DNA from: Plutella xylostella
Taxonomy: Eukaryota > Arthropoda > Insecta > Lepidoptera > Plutellidae
Reading direction: 5' to 3'
Assembly: GCF_932276165.1 (NCBI RefSeq)
Contig: NC_064004.1
Location: 3,730,001 to 3,794,000, forward strand
Length of the DNA stretch: 64,000 bases
Position 1 is the first letter of the stretch. Every line of letters begins with the position of its first letter. Made by a program: the position numbers and the translations under genes. Below the pieces are notes generated by a model. It was not told the DNA's origin and made no database searches. It saw nothing but the letters and a program-made list of their open reading frames with translations. This document shows positions 21,401 to 28,035 of this stretch, one piece after another.

Positions 21401-22947
21401 GAGACAAATTTGCAAATGGCAGCAATATTTTTTAAGTTTAAGTATACTTCTAATGGATTAGAAGAGGTGGATCTCATCATACCTAAATCTATCGGTGGCA
21501 ATTTAAAGTAGTGTTCTTAAATCCTCGCTTTACCACTAACAAACTTTAGTTTCACATTCAAATTATGTTTGCTTATTTCTAACCCGCATACGTACCGCAC
21601 ATGACAAACGCATGACACCTAGCTTTTGGATGGTTTCGGGAGAGAAGTTTTATTTTACTGACCGCGCCGAGAGATGGTAAGTTATGCTTTATACTAATCA
21701 TTTTGTGTTTGTGTGTGCACGGTTTTTTACTAATTTAATTTGCTTTAGAATATGACCTAACCTAGGTTAAAAACCCCAGAAATTCAGCAATAACAGACTT
21801 ATTAAAGAATTCTTATTATGTATAGATTATCATTAGATGATGATTATTATCCTTATTCGATGACATGTACACCTACTCTCCAGTTTAACTATCCATGAAT
21901 ATTATACATATCATGACAAATGGAATGCAATGACTTATGGCATTAAAACAATCTCTTCCAGGCGAGCACACGCTGAACGGAGACCACTCCGACGCACACC
22001 AGAGCACTTTCTCGCATAGCAGTAAAGAGGTAAGAGCTATTGTGACGACCGAATGGCGTAGTGGTTAGTGACCCTGACTACTGAGCCGATGGTCCCGGGT
22101 TCGATTCCCGGCTGGGGCAGATATTTGTTTAAACACAGATATTTGTTCTCGGGTCTTGGATGTGCCCGTAAAATGGCAATAGGCCCGCCCCCTATTACAT
22201 TGGGACTAACATACACTCTGGCGAAAAGTGGGTGCAGCAATGCACCTCTGCCTACCCCGCAAGGGAGTACATTAGTACAAGGCGTGAGTGCGTGTTTTTT
22301 TTTTTTTTTTTTTTAGCTATTGTAAATATAATACACTCACGGGCAATGAAAAAGTTCCACTTACAAAATGCCAACATATGGGAACTAATTTTTATGGAAA
22401 TTTAGAATTTGATCAAAACACACTCACGAGATACTAGGCCAGCGTGGTGGACTAGGCCTAACCCTTCCTTCATTGGAACCCCGAGTCCCAGCAGTGGGGA
22501 CGTGATTGGTCGTGATGATGATGAGTATTGATGACCCTCACGAGCAAGGAAAAAGTTTCAGTGCCAGTAGTTACCAAATTATTTGAATAAAAAAGTTAAA
22601 GAATTTATAACCTATGCCCATATGTTACCCGTTGCAAAGTTTCTTTGTTGCACTCTATCTATGTGTTTTTTTAACTGTATAGCCATTCTGTAGTATAAAG
22701 CCTCTGAAATTAGGTCTACCTTAGTAACGAGGGAAATAGAAAAAATGCAAAAGTGCACATTTCACACCGCCACCCACAAAACTCACACCGTCACATTTCA
22801 CACCAGGGCTCCCCGTCCAAGGAGATGTCGACGGAGGGCTCTCCCAAGAAGGACAAGAAGAAGAAGAAGGGGCTGCGGACGCCGTCGTTCCTCAAGAAGA
22901 AGAAGGAGAAGAAGAAGGACAAATCCAGCACGCCCCAGCCCGCCTAG
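318..22947 (+). CDS. hts: Adducin (hu-li tai shao), 3' part of gene, 10 exons
   Basis: Adducin links the spectrin network to actin filaments under the plasma membrane; in Drosophila it is encoded by hts and is needed for fusome and ring-canal function. Coding exons read in consistent phase: 318-455, 2955-3049, 3487-3610, 6194-6217 (optional), 8120-8230, 8751-8882, 9294-9447, 9947-10042, 10432-10503, then either 16860-20755 or 21962-22029 plus 22807-22947. Recognisable conserved peptides are ADKISAGPQSHILEGVTWDE and, at the C-terminus, a lysine-rich KKKKKGLRTPSFLKKKKEKK block typical of the adducin MARCKS-related domain. Exons are GC-rich against AT-rich introns. The aldolase-like head exons lie upstream of the window. 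Alternative 3' ends are described separately. Identity is from recognised family sequence; splice sites are read directly, but no transcript was available. Confidence 0.93.
596..2242. mobile_element. Tc1-family DNA transposon, apparently full length
   Basis: Terminal inverted repeats of about 50 bp start CACTCGCGAGCAACCAAATC on the left and match the right end with only a few differences; TA flanks both ends. An intact transposase is on the - strand. It sits in an hts intron. Confidence 0.92.
876..1907 (-). CDS. Tc1-type transposase (DD34E)
   Basis: The transposase cuts and pastes its own element at TA sites. The start is ATG at 1907 (MDTTPEEAAQ), giving 343 aa, the usual length for Tc1. An N-terminal helix-turn-helix pair (LSQRAVAAQLHLSQSAVSRV and a second near TVRRRL) would bind the inverted repeats. 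Catalytic residues: D in LFTDE, D in MHDNARCH, and E in SPDLNPIEHLWDE, with 34 residues between the second D and E. No stop or frameshift interrupts it, so it may be recent or still active. Confidence 0.93.
   Translation of the reverse strand: MDTTPEEAAQVVALLQQGLSQRAVAAQLHLSQSAVSRVYRRFQETGAFNRRPRTGRHRCTSERDDRFIVSTSLRNRHLTGVDVQQELRRVRQVAVSEWTVRRRLKEANLTPKRPASGPKLTAGHRQARLQFAREHLDWSIAQWRSVLFTDECRVCLHGSDRRGRVYRRPGERFAQCCFAETVAYGGGSCMMWAGISLEGKTALVFVPGGGRGGGLTADRYITDILLGHVVPYAEFVGEDFVLMHDNARCHTARVSRQFLREKELRTMDWPALSPDLNPIEHLWDELKRRVRARNPVPASVDELKTALLEEWDGIPQETVKKLIRSMRNRLQAVIRARGGNTKY
2262..2880. repeat. Minisatellite of GCCGAGCGAAGCGAGGC units
   Basis: About ten units of roughly 55 bp, each with a near-palindromic GC-rich motif and an AT-richer spacer (aatacaaacctaac). 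The last unit, about 2820-2880, is inverted. It lies in the hts intron just right of the Tc1 element. Confidence 0.8.
2955..3049 (+). CDS. hts: hts exon, adducin neck
   Basis: This exon is 95 nt, enters in phase 0 and leaves two bases that complete a glycine codon with the next exon. It encodes NDVPKPKSDVEVPPAVSSLG, then a glutamate-rich stretch ending MYKQG. The acceptor is ttccag and the donor gtgagt. Confidence 0.9.
3487..3640 (+). CDS. hts: hts exon with optional read-through end (short adducin isoform)
   Basis: When spliced, the exon ends at 3610 after ITK, with donor gtagaa. If the donor is not used, the frame continues for nine codons (VEYLRVEAE) and stops at 3638-3640. This would give a short adducin without tail or MARCKS domain, comparable with the short fly isoform ShAdd. 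The exon encodes LWKKGQGMKVGERTRWLNSP and NVYQKVEVLETG, a conserved adducin block. AT-rich sequence follows with candidate polyadenylation signals, for example AATAAA near 4517 and 6048. Splicing to the next exon is in phase 0. Confidence 0.85.
3641..6193 (+). other. Likely 3' UTR of short hts isoform and intron
   Basis: This is AT-rich sequence with no coding exon that I can support. Its first part would be 3' UTR if the read-through end is used. A small ORF on the opposite strand at 4101-4298 has no recognisable content. Confidence 0.5.
6194..6217 (+). CDS. hts: hts 24-nt microexon (WVDANNEE)
   Basis: The segment lies between acceptor ttttccag and donor gtaaat. It is exactly eight codons in phase 0 and its base composition is exon-like inside an AT-rich intron. 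It begins with TGGGT like the following exon, so junctions K-WVDANNEE-WVQDQ or K-WVQDQ are both in frame. It is probably an optional microexon; I do not know whether it is conserved in other insects. Confidence 0.6.
6565..6792. mobile_element. Tc1-like MITE, TA-flanked
   Basis: The terminal inverted repeats begin CACTCGCGGGCAATGAAAAA on the left and match the complement of the right end over about 28 bp with a few differences. TA flanks both sides. There is no ORF. A related full copy lies at 56836-57068 and degenerate ends lie near 22334 and 22545. Confidence 0.8.
8120..8230 (+). CDS. hts: hts exon (37 codons)
   Basis: The exon is in phase 0 at both ends and runs from WVQDQSPAHSSTPLKIDTLQ to FKALQQQ. 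It has acceptor gcggcag and donor gtatgt. FVPKNTNPKEF is a conserved adducin stretch (fly: FVP-x-GTNP-x-EF, from family knowledge). Confidence 0.92.
8360..8490 (+). repeat. LINE 3' tail fragment (TTTATTGCACA type)
   Basis: The sequence cctttattgcacataaaaaa and the segment after it resemble the common lepidopteran LINE 3' tail. A related tail starts near 29446. It is intronic. Confidence 0.4.
8751..8882 (+). CDS. hts: hts exon (44 codons), most conserved adducin block
   Basis: The exon encodes IKDNRRADKISAGPQSHILE, GVTWDEANKMAAED and then TTTQTGDHV. It has phase 0 on both sides, acceptor cccaacag and donor gtgagt. This is the strongest single piece of evidence for adducin in the window. Confidence 0.95.
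9294..9447 (+). CDS. hts: hts exon (51 codons plus one base)
   Basis: The exon encodes VLMGAASKGIIQRGYQHNA, then SAPYSRNPFDHVTDQDIDEY and RRRVEGRLP, with one base left over that completes a tyrosine with the next exon. Acceptor is ttacag and donor gtgagt. Its last bases and donor are duplicated about 103 bp downstream. Confidence 0.94.
9527..9571 (+). repeat. Partial duplicate of hts exon 3' end plus donor
   Basis: The sequence repeats positions 9424-9468 nearly exactly: the last 24 coding bases, the gtgagt donor and the start of the intron. A third, shorter copy of the intronic part begins near 9595. Use of the duplicated donor from the real exon would run through an in-frame TAG, so it is probably not used. 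Confidence 0.85.
9759..9896. mobile_element. Foldback MITE
   Basis: The two arms are near-perfect inverted repeats, starting gtacagtcagctgcataagt and ending in its complement with one or two changes. There is no coding capacity. It lies in an hts intron. Confidence 0.75.
9947..10042 (+). CDS. hts: hts exon, tail domain
   Basis: The first two bases complete tyrosine, then the exon encodes DTDLSESEAISAAQMTSPAS and APSETEEESRD. It leaves one base. Acceptor is caacag and donor gtaatt. Acidic and serine-rich as expected for the extended adducin tail. Confidence 0.9.
10432..10503 (+). CDS. hts: hts exon, tail domain
   Basis: The exon encodes EHRVLRIETKSVPVRSQPEV and VLSD, entering with one base from the previous exon and leaving one base (G). 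Acceptor is ttccag, donor gtgagt. This phase-1 end is the branch point for the alternative 3' exons at 16860 and 21962 and fits the 54-nt candidate at 11631. Confidence 0.88.
11142..11568. mobile_element. Foldback MITE (gctgtttt... family) split by a SINE
   Basis: The left end ggctgttttcaacagcatgc and right end gctgttaaaacagcc are inverted. A related uninterrupted element lies at about 23228-23408. Comparison with that copy shows a SINE inserted after gcgggaaaatg. Confidence 0.65.
11255..11507 (+). mobile_element. tRNA-derived SINE, family 1
   Basis: The head contains a pol III A box (tggtgtagtgg) and a consensus B box (ggttcgattcc), followed by a non-tRNA body ending ccccacatatt. Related copies are at 22044-22315, 54089-54365 and, truncated and reversed, 36343-36512. 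A tail-only piece lies near 200-297. Confidence 0.8.
11631..11684 (+). CDS. Candidate hts cassette exon, 54 nt
   Basis: A pyrimidine-rich tract and cgcag acceptor precede 54 GC-rich bases that end at donor gtacgc. Entering in phase 1 it reads VDATDFLQAERTHADRTR and leaves in phase 1, matching the exons on both sides, so it could be included or skipped without breaking the frame. It is surrounded by transposon sequence, and I cannot exclude chance. No homology is recognised. Confidence 0.4.
11752..11922. mobile_element. Foldback MITE
   Basis: Terminal inverted repeats start tcacaggattcgatactatt and end in the complement. It has no ORF and is intronic in hts. Confidence 0.75.
11962..12178. mobile_element. 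MITE with tatagtgccacaa ends (short copy)
   Basis: The ends tatagtgccacaaacttatc and its complement form a long inverted repeat of about 30 bp. A longer 1.08-kb member with the same ends is at 41548-42628. Confidence 0.75.
13266..13765 (+). repeat. tRNA-headed SINE joined to RTE-type LINE fragment
   Basis: From 13266 a tRNA-like head (B-box-like ggttcgaatct) is followed by the body shared with the SINE at 29858. From about 13440 the sequence encodes broken pieces of an RTE-clade reverse transcriptase 3' region: YGAETWTL, then a frameshift, then KLKWQWAGHICRRTDDRWG. It is a dead fragment. Another piece of the same LINE type lies in reverse inside the hAT at 39226-40292. Confidence 0.6.
13945..14789. 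mobile_element. Mutator-like non-autonomous element, phrase-repeat arms
   Basis: The element is flanked by a 9-bp direct repeat (atcggcgcg at 13936-13944 and 14790-14798). Its ends are inverted (GGTAAGTAATACGAGG against the complement of the right end). Each arm is a run of degenerate 15-20-bp phrases ending in ataac or ataat; the right arm is the inverse. The core carries two copies of a GC-rich segment, gctccgctccgcttcgctgc. A 9-bp duplication fits the Mutator superfamily. A second member is at 30015-30772. Confidence 0.65.
15360..15800 (+). other. GC-richer intronic block with CRE-like site and direct repeat
   Basis: Within the hts intron there is a less AT-rich stretch with a palindromic tgacgtca (CRE-like) at about 15459. 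The segment ggtagtggcgtccttgtcta appears twice, at about 15520 and 15737. It could be an internal promoter for a downstream hts transcript or a decayed transposon; neither can be shown from sequence alone. Confidence 0.25.
16668..16812. mobile_element. Foldback MITE just upstream of the ring-canal-type exon
   Basis: Arms starting actgccagtttctata are inverted over about 60 bp with a short loop. TTA flanks both ends. The right end lies about 47 bp before the splice acceptor at 16859. A relative split by another MITE is at 40861-41119. Confidence 0.8.
16860..20755 (+). CDS. hts: Giant alternative hts 3' exon, HtsRC-type
   Basis: The exon begins after acceptor tttgcag and stays open for 1,298 codons to TGA at 20753-20755. 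There is no ATG at its start; phase 1 entry joins it to the exon ending at 10503 (D-G-SKLDSKP). It lies inside the adducin gene before the MARCKS-tail exon. In Drosophila, Ov-Hts is made by splicing the adducin head to a unique RC exon whose product localises to ring canals and promotes F-actin accumulation. The protein is acidic and Ser-rich. Predicted helices recur, for example AVSEIIGIILNKFLLATE, IEGIIQQLLELTYATV and YNLIKSLLDALLDNFL. A CRSC pair lies near the N-terminus. The C-terminal end is ISKFRMSESFDPSDFENY. I do not see the PEAEQ Kelch-binding motif that I recall from the fly protein. Assignment rests on position and phase, not sequence match. Confidence 0.7.
20756..21961 (+). other. 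Likely 3' UTR of the large hts isoform, then intron
   Basis: AT-rich non-coding sequence. A foldback MITE (21364-21526, arms containing tttaagaacact) lies in it. I see no further exon. Confidence 0.5.
21962..22029 (+). CDS. hts: hts exon before MARCKS-like tail
   Basis: Acceptor tcttccag at 21961. The exon enters in phase 1 after the exon ending at 10503, encodes EHTLNGDHSDAHQSTFSHSS then KE, and leaves in phase 0 at donor gtaaga. Confidence 0.88.
22044..22315 (+). mobile_element. tRNA-derived SINE, family 1
   Basis: The tRNA-like head with B box ggttcgattcc begins 15 bp after the hts donor at 22030. The element ends in a T-rich run. It shares its body with the copy at 54089-54365. Confidence 0.8.
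22807..22947 (+). CDS. hts: hts terminal exon, MARCKS-like lysine-rich tail
   Basis: The exon encodes GSPSKEMSTEGSPKKDKKKK, then the conserved GLRTPSFLKKKKEKKKD and a short end STPQPA before TAG. This is the adducin MARCKS-related domain, which in vertebrates binds calmodulin and is phosphorylated by PKC at the serine in TPSFL. Acceptor is caccag. Two bases after the stop comes a good donor-like site (ag/gtgagc at 22949-22950). Confidence 0.95.
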   Translation, partial: GSPSKEMSTEGSPKKDKKKKKGLRTPSFLKKKKEKKKDKSSTPQPA

Positions 22948-25900
22948 AGGTGAGCATTTATCCTAATCCTATTCTAATTTCTAACTATATAATATTATAA
23001 ATGCGAAAGTAACTGTGTCTGTCTGTCTGTTACTCTTTCACGCCAAAACTTCTGAACGGATTTGAATGAAATTTGGTATACATACGGTCTAGACCCTGAG
23101 AAAGAACATAGGCTACTTTTTATGCCGGAATTCCCACGGGAATACTTTTTAAGGCGAAGCGAAGCTCGCGGGAACAGCTAGTAACCTATAACTAACAACG
23201 TAAAAAACCCTCGACATTCAACACTGAGGCAGTTTTTAACAACATGCGGATTTCATCACGCCCGCGGGATGGCACGCCAACGCCATTTACCCGCTTCTCG
23301 CGTGCATATTCCACGCGTTAGGCTGTTTTTATCAGCGTGCGGGATTCATCACGCATGCGGGGCAATCCCGCTTGCGTGATCAAATATGGATGCTGTTAAA
23401 AACAGCCTAAGGGAGGCTTGCACCAAACAATTAAATTAAATCAAATCTATTGCTCTTTGACAATATACTTTCAAACCAATACAGCAATTGAGTTAAAATG
23501 TTAGGTACATTCCACCCTAAAAGTAGCATCACTTTTGAATGGCCTAGATTTTGATATCATATATTGTGGCTAAGACTAAACATTAGGAAATCCGGTTCGG
23601 CGGGGAGTTTCACTACCACAGACAGATATCATTCCAGAAAATTTATAATATGTAATTGATAACAAAAATGGCGCTACTGGATGAATGAAAGAATCGAATC
23701 GCCATCTATGAATGTTTTAATGAACTCTTCAGAAAACCTCTAGTTATGTCTCTGGTCACGCCATCTTTTGGTGTAAAATATTTTTTGCCCTTGTTATTTA
23801 CTTACTATACGTTTTCTTGTTTACAGATAAAGCATCGTAAGGTCACTGCCATCTCGCTTTCAAAATACTTGTAATTTAATCGTAAGGTGACGCCTGCATA
23901 GCCGTTCTATATATTCTACTTTTATTTAATGTTATATTCAGCTATTTTATTCAATTATTATCTGCGAAAAATACTTTCATTGGAGAATGAATATTAAGCA
24001 TTTTTTCACGAAAAGTCTATGATATTGCAGATATTGTATTTTGAATTAGTTTAAACTTGTTTGTGGCTTATTAATATAAGTTTAAATTAATATATAAATA
24101 TCTGTCTGTACTCAATAGCTGAATATTAATTTAATATTGTATTGCACTTACGTGTTACGTTTTTTTAGGATTTAAATCTATTAGGGTTTAGATCTGGCTC
24201 GCAAAAAACACACATATTATCATTTATGATTAATATTATTGATATACAATAGTATTTATATCTTCTCTAGGCGAGCTGGTTTGAATTCATATTAGAATAA
24301 AATCGTTATTCTATGTTCAAAGTACATTGGCAGATAGTTACGTTATTTTTTATTTATTTGACAAAAAAATGCATCAGAATACAAAGTACTCAAATATTTT
24401 TTTATACCTTGCCAATTTACTTTTTTAATGAATTTATTTTTTATACATTGCGGATGTGTTGATGCTATTTTCAATGACGTTTACTGGTGCAACCTAATTA
24501 AGTTCTTTTTTAAAACGCATGTAATGCTTCGAAAACGGGGTCCAGTAAAAACAAATGGAAATAAAAATCGGCCTCTTTGTCTTTTTTGTGTAAAAAAATA
24601 GGGCGTTCCTAACAAGAGTACGCGTTACACTGTTAAAAGGGTCCATTATTATTATTATTTTCAACAAATCGGAACAAGATCGACCCTGACGCAATTTGAC
24701 ATTACCTAGAATAAGTTCTAGTGTTGTTAAAATGACAAGTTGACTTATATGATACGTTATACCTACTAGAGTCTGTCTAATGATAGTATGTACTGGCTTT
24801 TTAGTTGGAAAAGTGGAAATAATTCCATAGTCAACGTTCCTCAAAAAAAAACATGAACGGTAGATTTTAATATATCTTTTCTTTAAATATTTAATCTGCC
24901 TAGTCGGTATATTCAATCATTAGTCTGACTCTAAAAACATGATGCTTGAAAACAGATAAGTTTTGTACGTATAGTTAAAACTTTGGTGTTTAAACAAGCG
25001 TCTTGTTATTTAAATATTTTTTAAGCATGTACTTTTTAGTGTAAAAACTATGACACCGACAATTTTATTAAATATTATAATGATAACGCAATATGTATTT
25101 TGATTAAATAAATTATTAGTTTTACAAGATTTTTTTTCTTTTTTATTTCCTCTACTGTCACAAATGTTGCCAGTATCAACAACTAATACTTGGCTTTTTC
25201 TCTAGTTGGTAAGTGATTATACTTTTAAATGTAAGAAAAGTTATATGATTTGTATCTTGTAATTTTATTTTTTAAATATACGCTATTCTAAAGATATAAT
25301 ATTGACAACAAGTTGTTTTATTTTGTGTAGTAATTAATGTTGTTAAGGATAGGTAAAACTTTACTGGAAAGATAAACTAAATATTCGTATATAAAATGTT
25401 AAAAAAAACCTGTAAAAATGCAGGCTATAATTATGCTATTTTATGTAAACTTAATAAAATTACACCTTTGAAGATTTAATTCCGGTAAAGTTTTAGAAAC
25501 GTATTTTCTAAGTATAACTGACATACGTGAGTGTTGCGTGGCTTTTGATGGTATAAATTTTATGAGGTTCCTGAACGGAAATCTAGAAACGCATCTATCA
25601 ATGTGAGATGGTGCTTTATTTAAGGTTCTAGCACATAATGTCTGGAAGAAGCGTACCGGGACGCACAGCAAAAATCGCTCCAGTAAACTTAAAATGAACA
25701 ACGGCACAGCTGGCCGCATTTTCATATAAAATACGATTGCGATGTGGCCTGGCACGCTGCTGTCTGACATAATGGAATCTAACCTTTAATTAAGATATAT
25801 TTTGCATTCGCAACGTTATCTTGTATCTTTGCCTGTTTAGGTGCTAATAATGTGAACACAAATTATGTAACGCACTTTTGGTAGTACCTACGTAGGTTTC

Positions 25901-27989
25901 TTCGCCTACCGAACGCCTTGAGGATTACTCTAATTATCTAATTCAAATACTCGTAGTCAAATTAATGCCCTCTAGTGGTACAGTGCGGCACTTCTCAGCG
26001 CAACATTGAAGAGTAAACTTAACGGTGGTCGAGTGGTAAAAAATACCTTTACTTAGGACCAGTTTTTTTTTCTTCTAATTATATCATTATAATTACCAAT
26101 CAGTACAAATTGTGAACTTTAAAAAAAAGGGAATTTTAATTTACTTGTATAATTTGTACTTGAATATTCTGGACAATAAAATGGTACATTATTAATTACT
26201 TTTTACGAGAATAAGAAAAAGTATTCACTGCCATAGAAAAAGTGACTTCAACTTTACATAAAGTAAGTATATCTAAGTACATGCAAAGATAAATCGGTGA
26301 ACAATTATAGGTACATAATCTAAAAGATTTTCTCCTCAATACATATAAATTTGAATAGTGTTAAATTATTCAAGTACACATCTTGGATATCTTAATAAAT
26401 GATTCATTTTAATTACATTTGCTACTGTTAACAGCGCCATCTAGTGACTGTCGTAAACATTCTCCCAACACTAACGCCATCTACAAACAAAATATTATGT
26501 TAAATTTGGAAAGACTATGATTGCGCAGTAATATTTTGTCTTTGTCGTAATAATCTCGAGTGGTGACTGAACCGTTTTTGATTTTGTCCAATCGTATTTC
26601 AGTCTTCGATTTTGTAAAAGTCTAGAAGTTCATAGTTTTAAAGTTGCGATTTGAAAAATCAGAAACGATTTTGCCTTTTAAGTAAAATTGAATAGACACG
26701 CAGGCTTGATATGCAATAAAAAATTATGAAAATTAACTTGTATTTTTATTATGGCATCTAAATCCCTAAAATCCCTTACGAAAGTGGCGCTCCGTTAGGT
26801 GTGTTTTGAACTTCAATAATTCTTGAATGCCTCGACGTACAGATAAGGTTTTGGTATCATTGTTTAGCTTATTTCAAATACTTTTTAATAAAAACATAAA
26901 AAATACCATCAAAGGTATTAAAGGTATTTTCAAAGTAATTAAAGTAAATGTAAATTTTAGCTGTTTTTTTAGATTAGATTTTATGTAACTTTATAGCAGT
27001 TGTGGAATTTTTTATTTCATTTTATTTCATGTCCGTAAGGCGTTTAAATCTCGAGATATGTTTTTTTTATGAAAACTAAGTACCTATCGAAAACTTTAAA
27101 ATAGCCGCCATTTCTAGAATATTGAGATTTGATCCCACCATTGAAGTTATAAGTACTTACGTACAACTAAGTACTTATTACTTCCATGGATCCCACAAAT
27201 CACTCGTAGAGCCCGCTCCACACTCGCGAAGCTTCGCAGTGTTGTTCGCAACTTCAATGGATGACGACATGATTTCTGCTGCTGCTGGGGCTCTGCTTGC
27301 TATTGCGTATTTATTGTGTTTAGGAATAGTTTTAATAATAAAATACGGGAGCGATGTTCATAGACTAAGGGTGGCTTGCACAACAAAGTTAATCAAAATT
27401 AAATCTATGACCTCTTGCTCTGACTTTATACTGTCAGAGCAAGAGACAAACTATTTAATTTTAATTAACTTTGTTATGCAAGTCACCCTTAGTATATACT
27501 AGCTTAACTTTAACCTACACTGGTTGTCTGTTGTAAATTACAATAACGACTTTTATCTTAAATCTTAAAGTAAATCTTATCTAATTTAATCAACACTGCG
27601 AAGCTTCGTGAGTGTGGAGGAGAATAGATTTGTTGACTGAGAAAGAAGTTCTTTGGTATACGGTACACACCACACACATAAACACGTACCGTCATACACA
27701 ACAAGTAACAACATTTTAAGGATAAGGAATCACAGGTAATGGTTTTTTCCGAACTTGAGCATAACACTGAAGTACGACTGACTTGCACAAAATAATTTAT
27801 ATGTAATATTTGGTGCAAGCAAGCCAAATTGTATAACTATTTTTAAAGAAGTACTTACGTTCCTTTTTCCATACACATACAAATAAAATAAAAGTGTATC
27901 GTAATCTGTACATTTTTTATTCAAAAAATTGGAAAACTATCGTACACAGAATTATTCTTTCATATAACATATTAATATTCGCTGCAACG
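22948..27989. other. hts 3' UTR and intergenic region, convergent genes
   Basis: No coding gene can be supported. Present are a LINE 3' tail in reverse (about 22981-23182), foldback MITEs at 23228-23408 and 27365-27492, and the uninterrupted copy of a repeat at about 27636-27800 whose partner at 37.1-38.8 kb carries an insertion. An acceptor-like ttgtttacag at about 23826 could receive the splice from 22950. Confidence 0.5.
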
Positions 27990-28035
27990 TCACTGCTCGG
28001 GGAAGTTGGGGTCATTGCGGTTTATTCTGATGATC
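27990..28035 (-). CDS. ZF-A last exon
   Basis: The first base completes lysine, then IIRINRNDPNFPEQ and TGA. Acceptor tcctcag. The exact phase match to exon 5 supports it. Confidence 0.8.

Noticed and set aside
22745..22966. Arg/Lys-rich small ORF over the MARCKS exon
   Set aside because: It is another frame of the hts terminal exon; the frame giving GLRTPSFLKKKK is the conserved one.
25441..25770. 109-codon ORF on the - strand
   Set aside because: No domain, no splice context and no recognisable family; probably chance or an old repeat.
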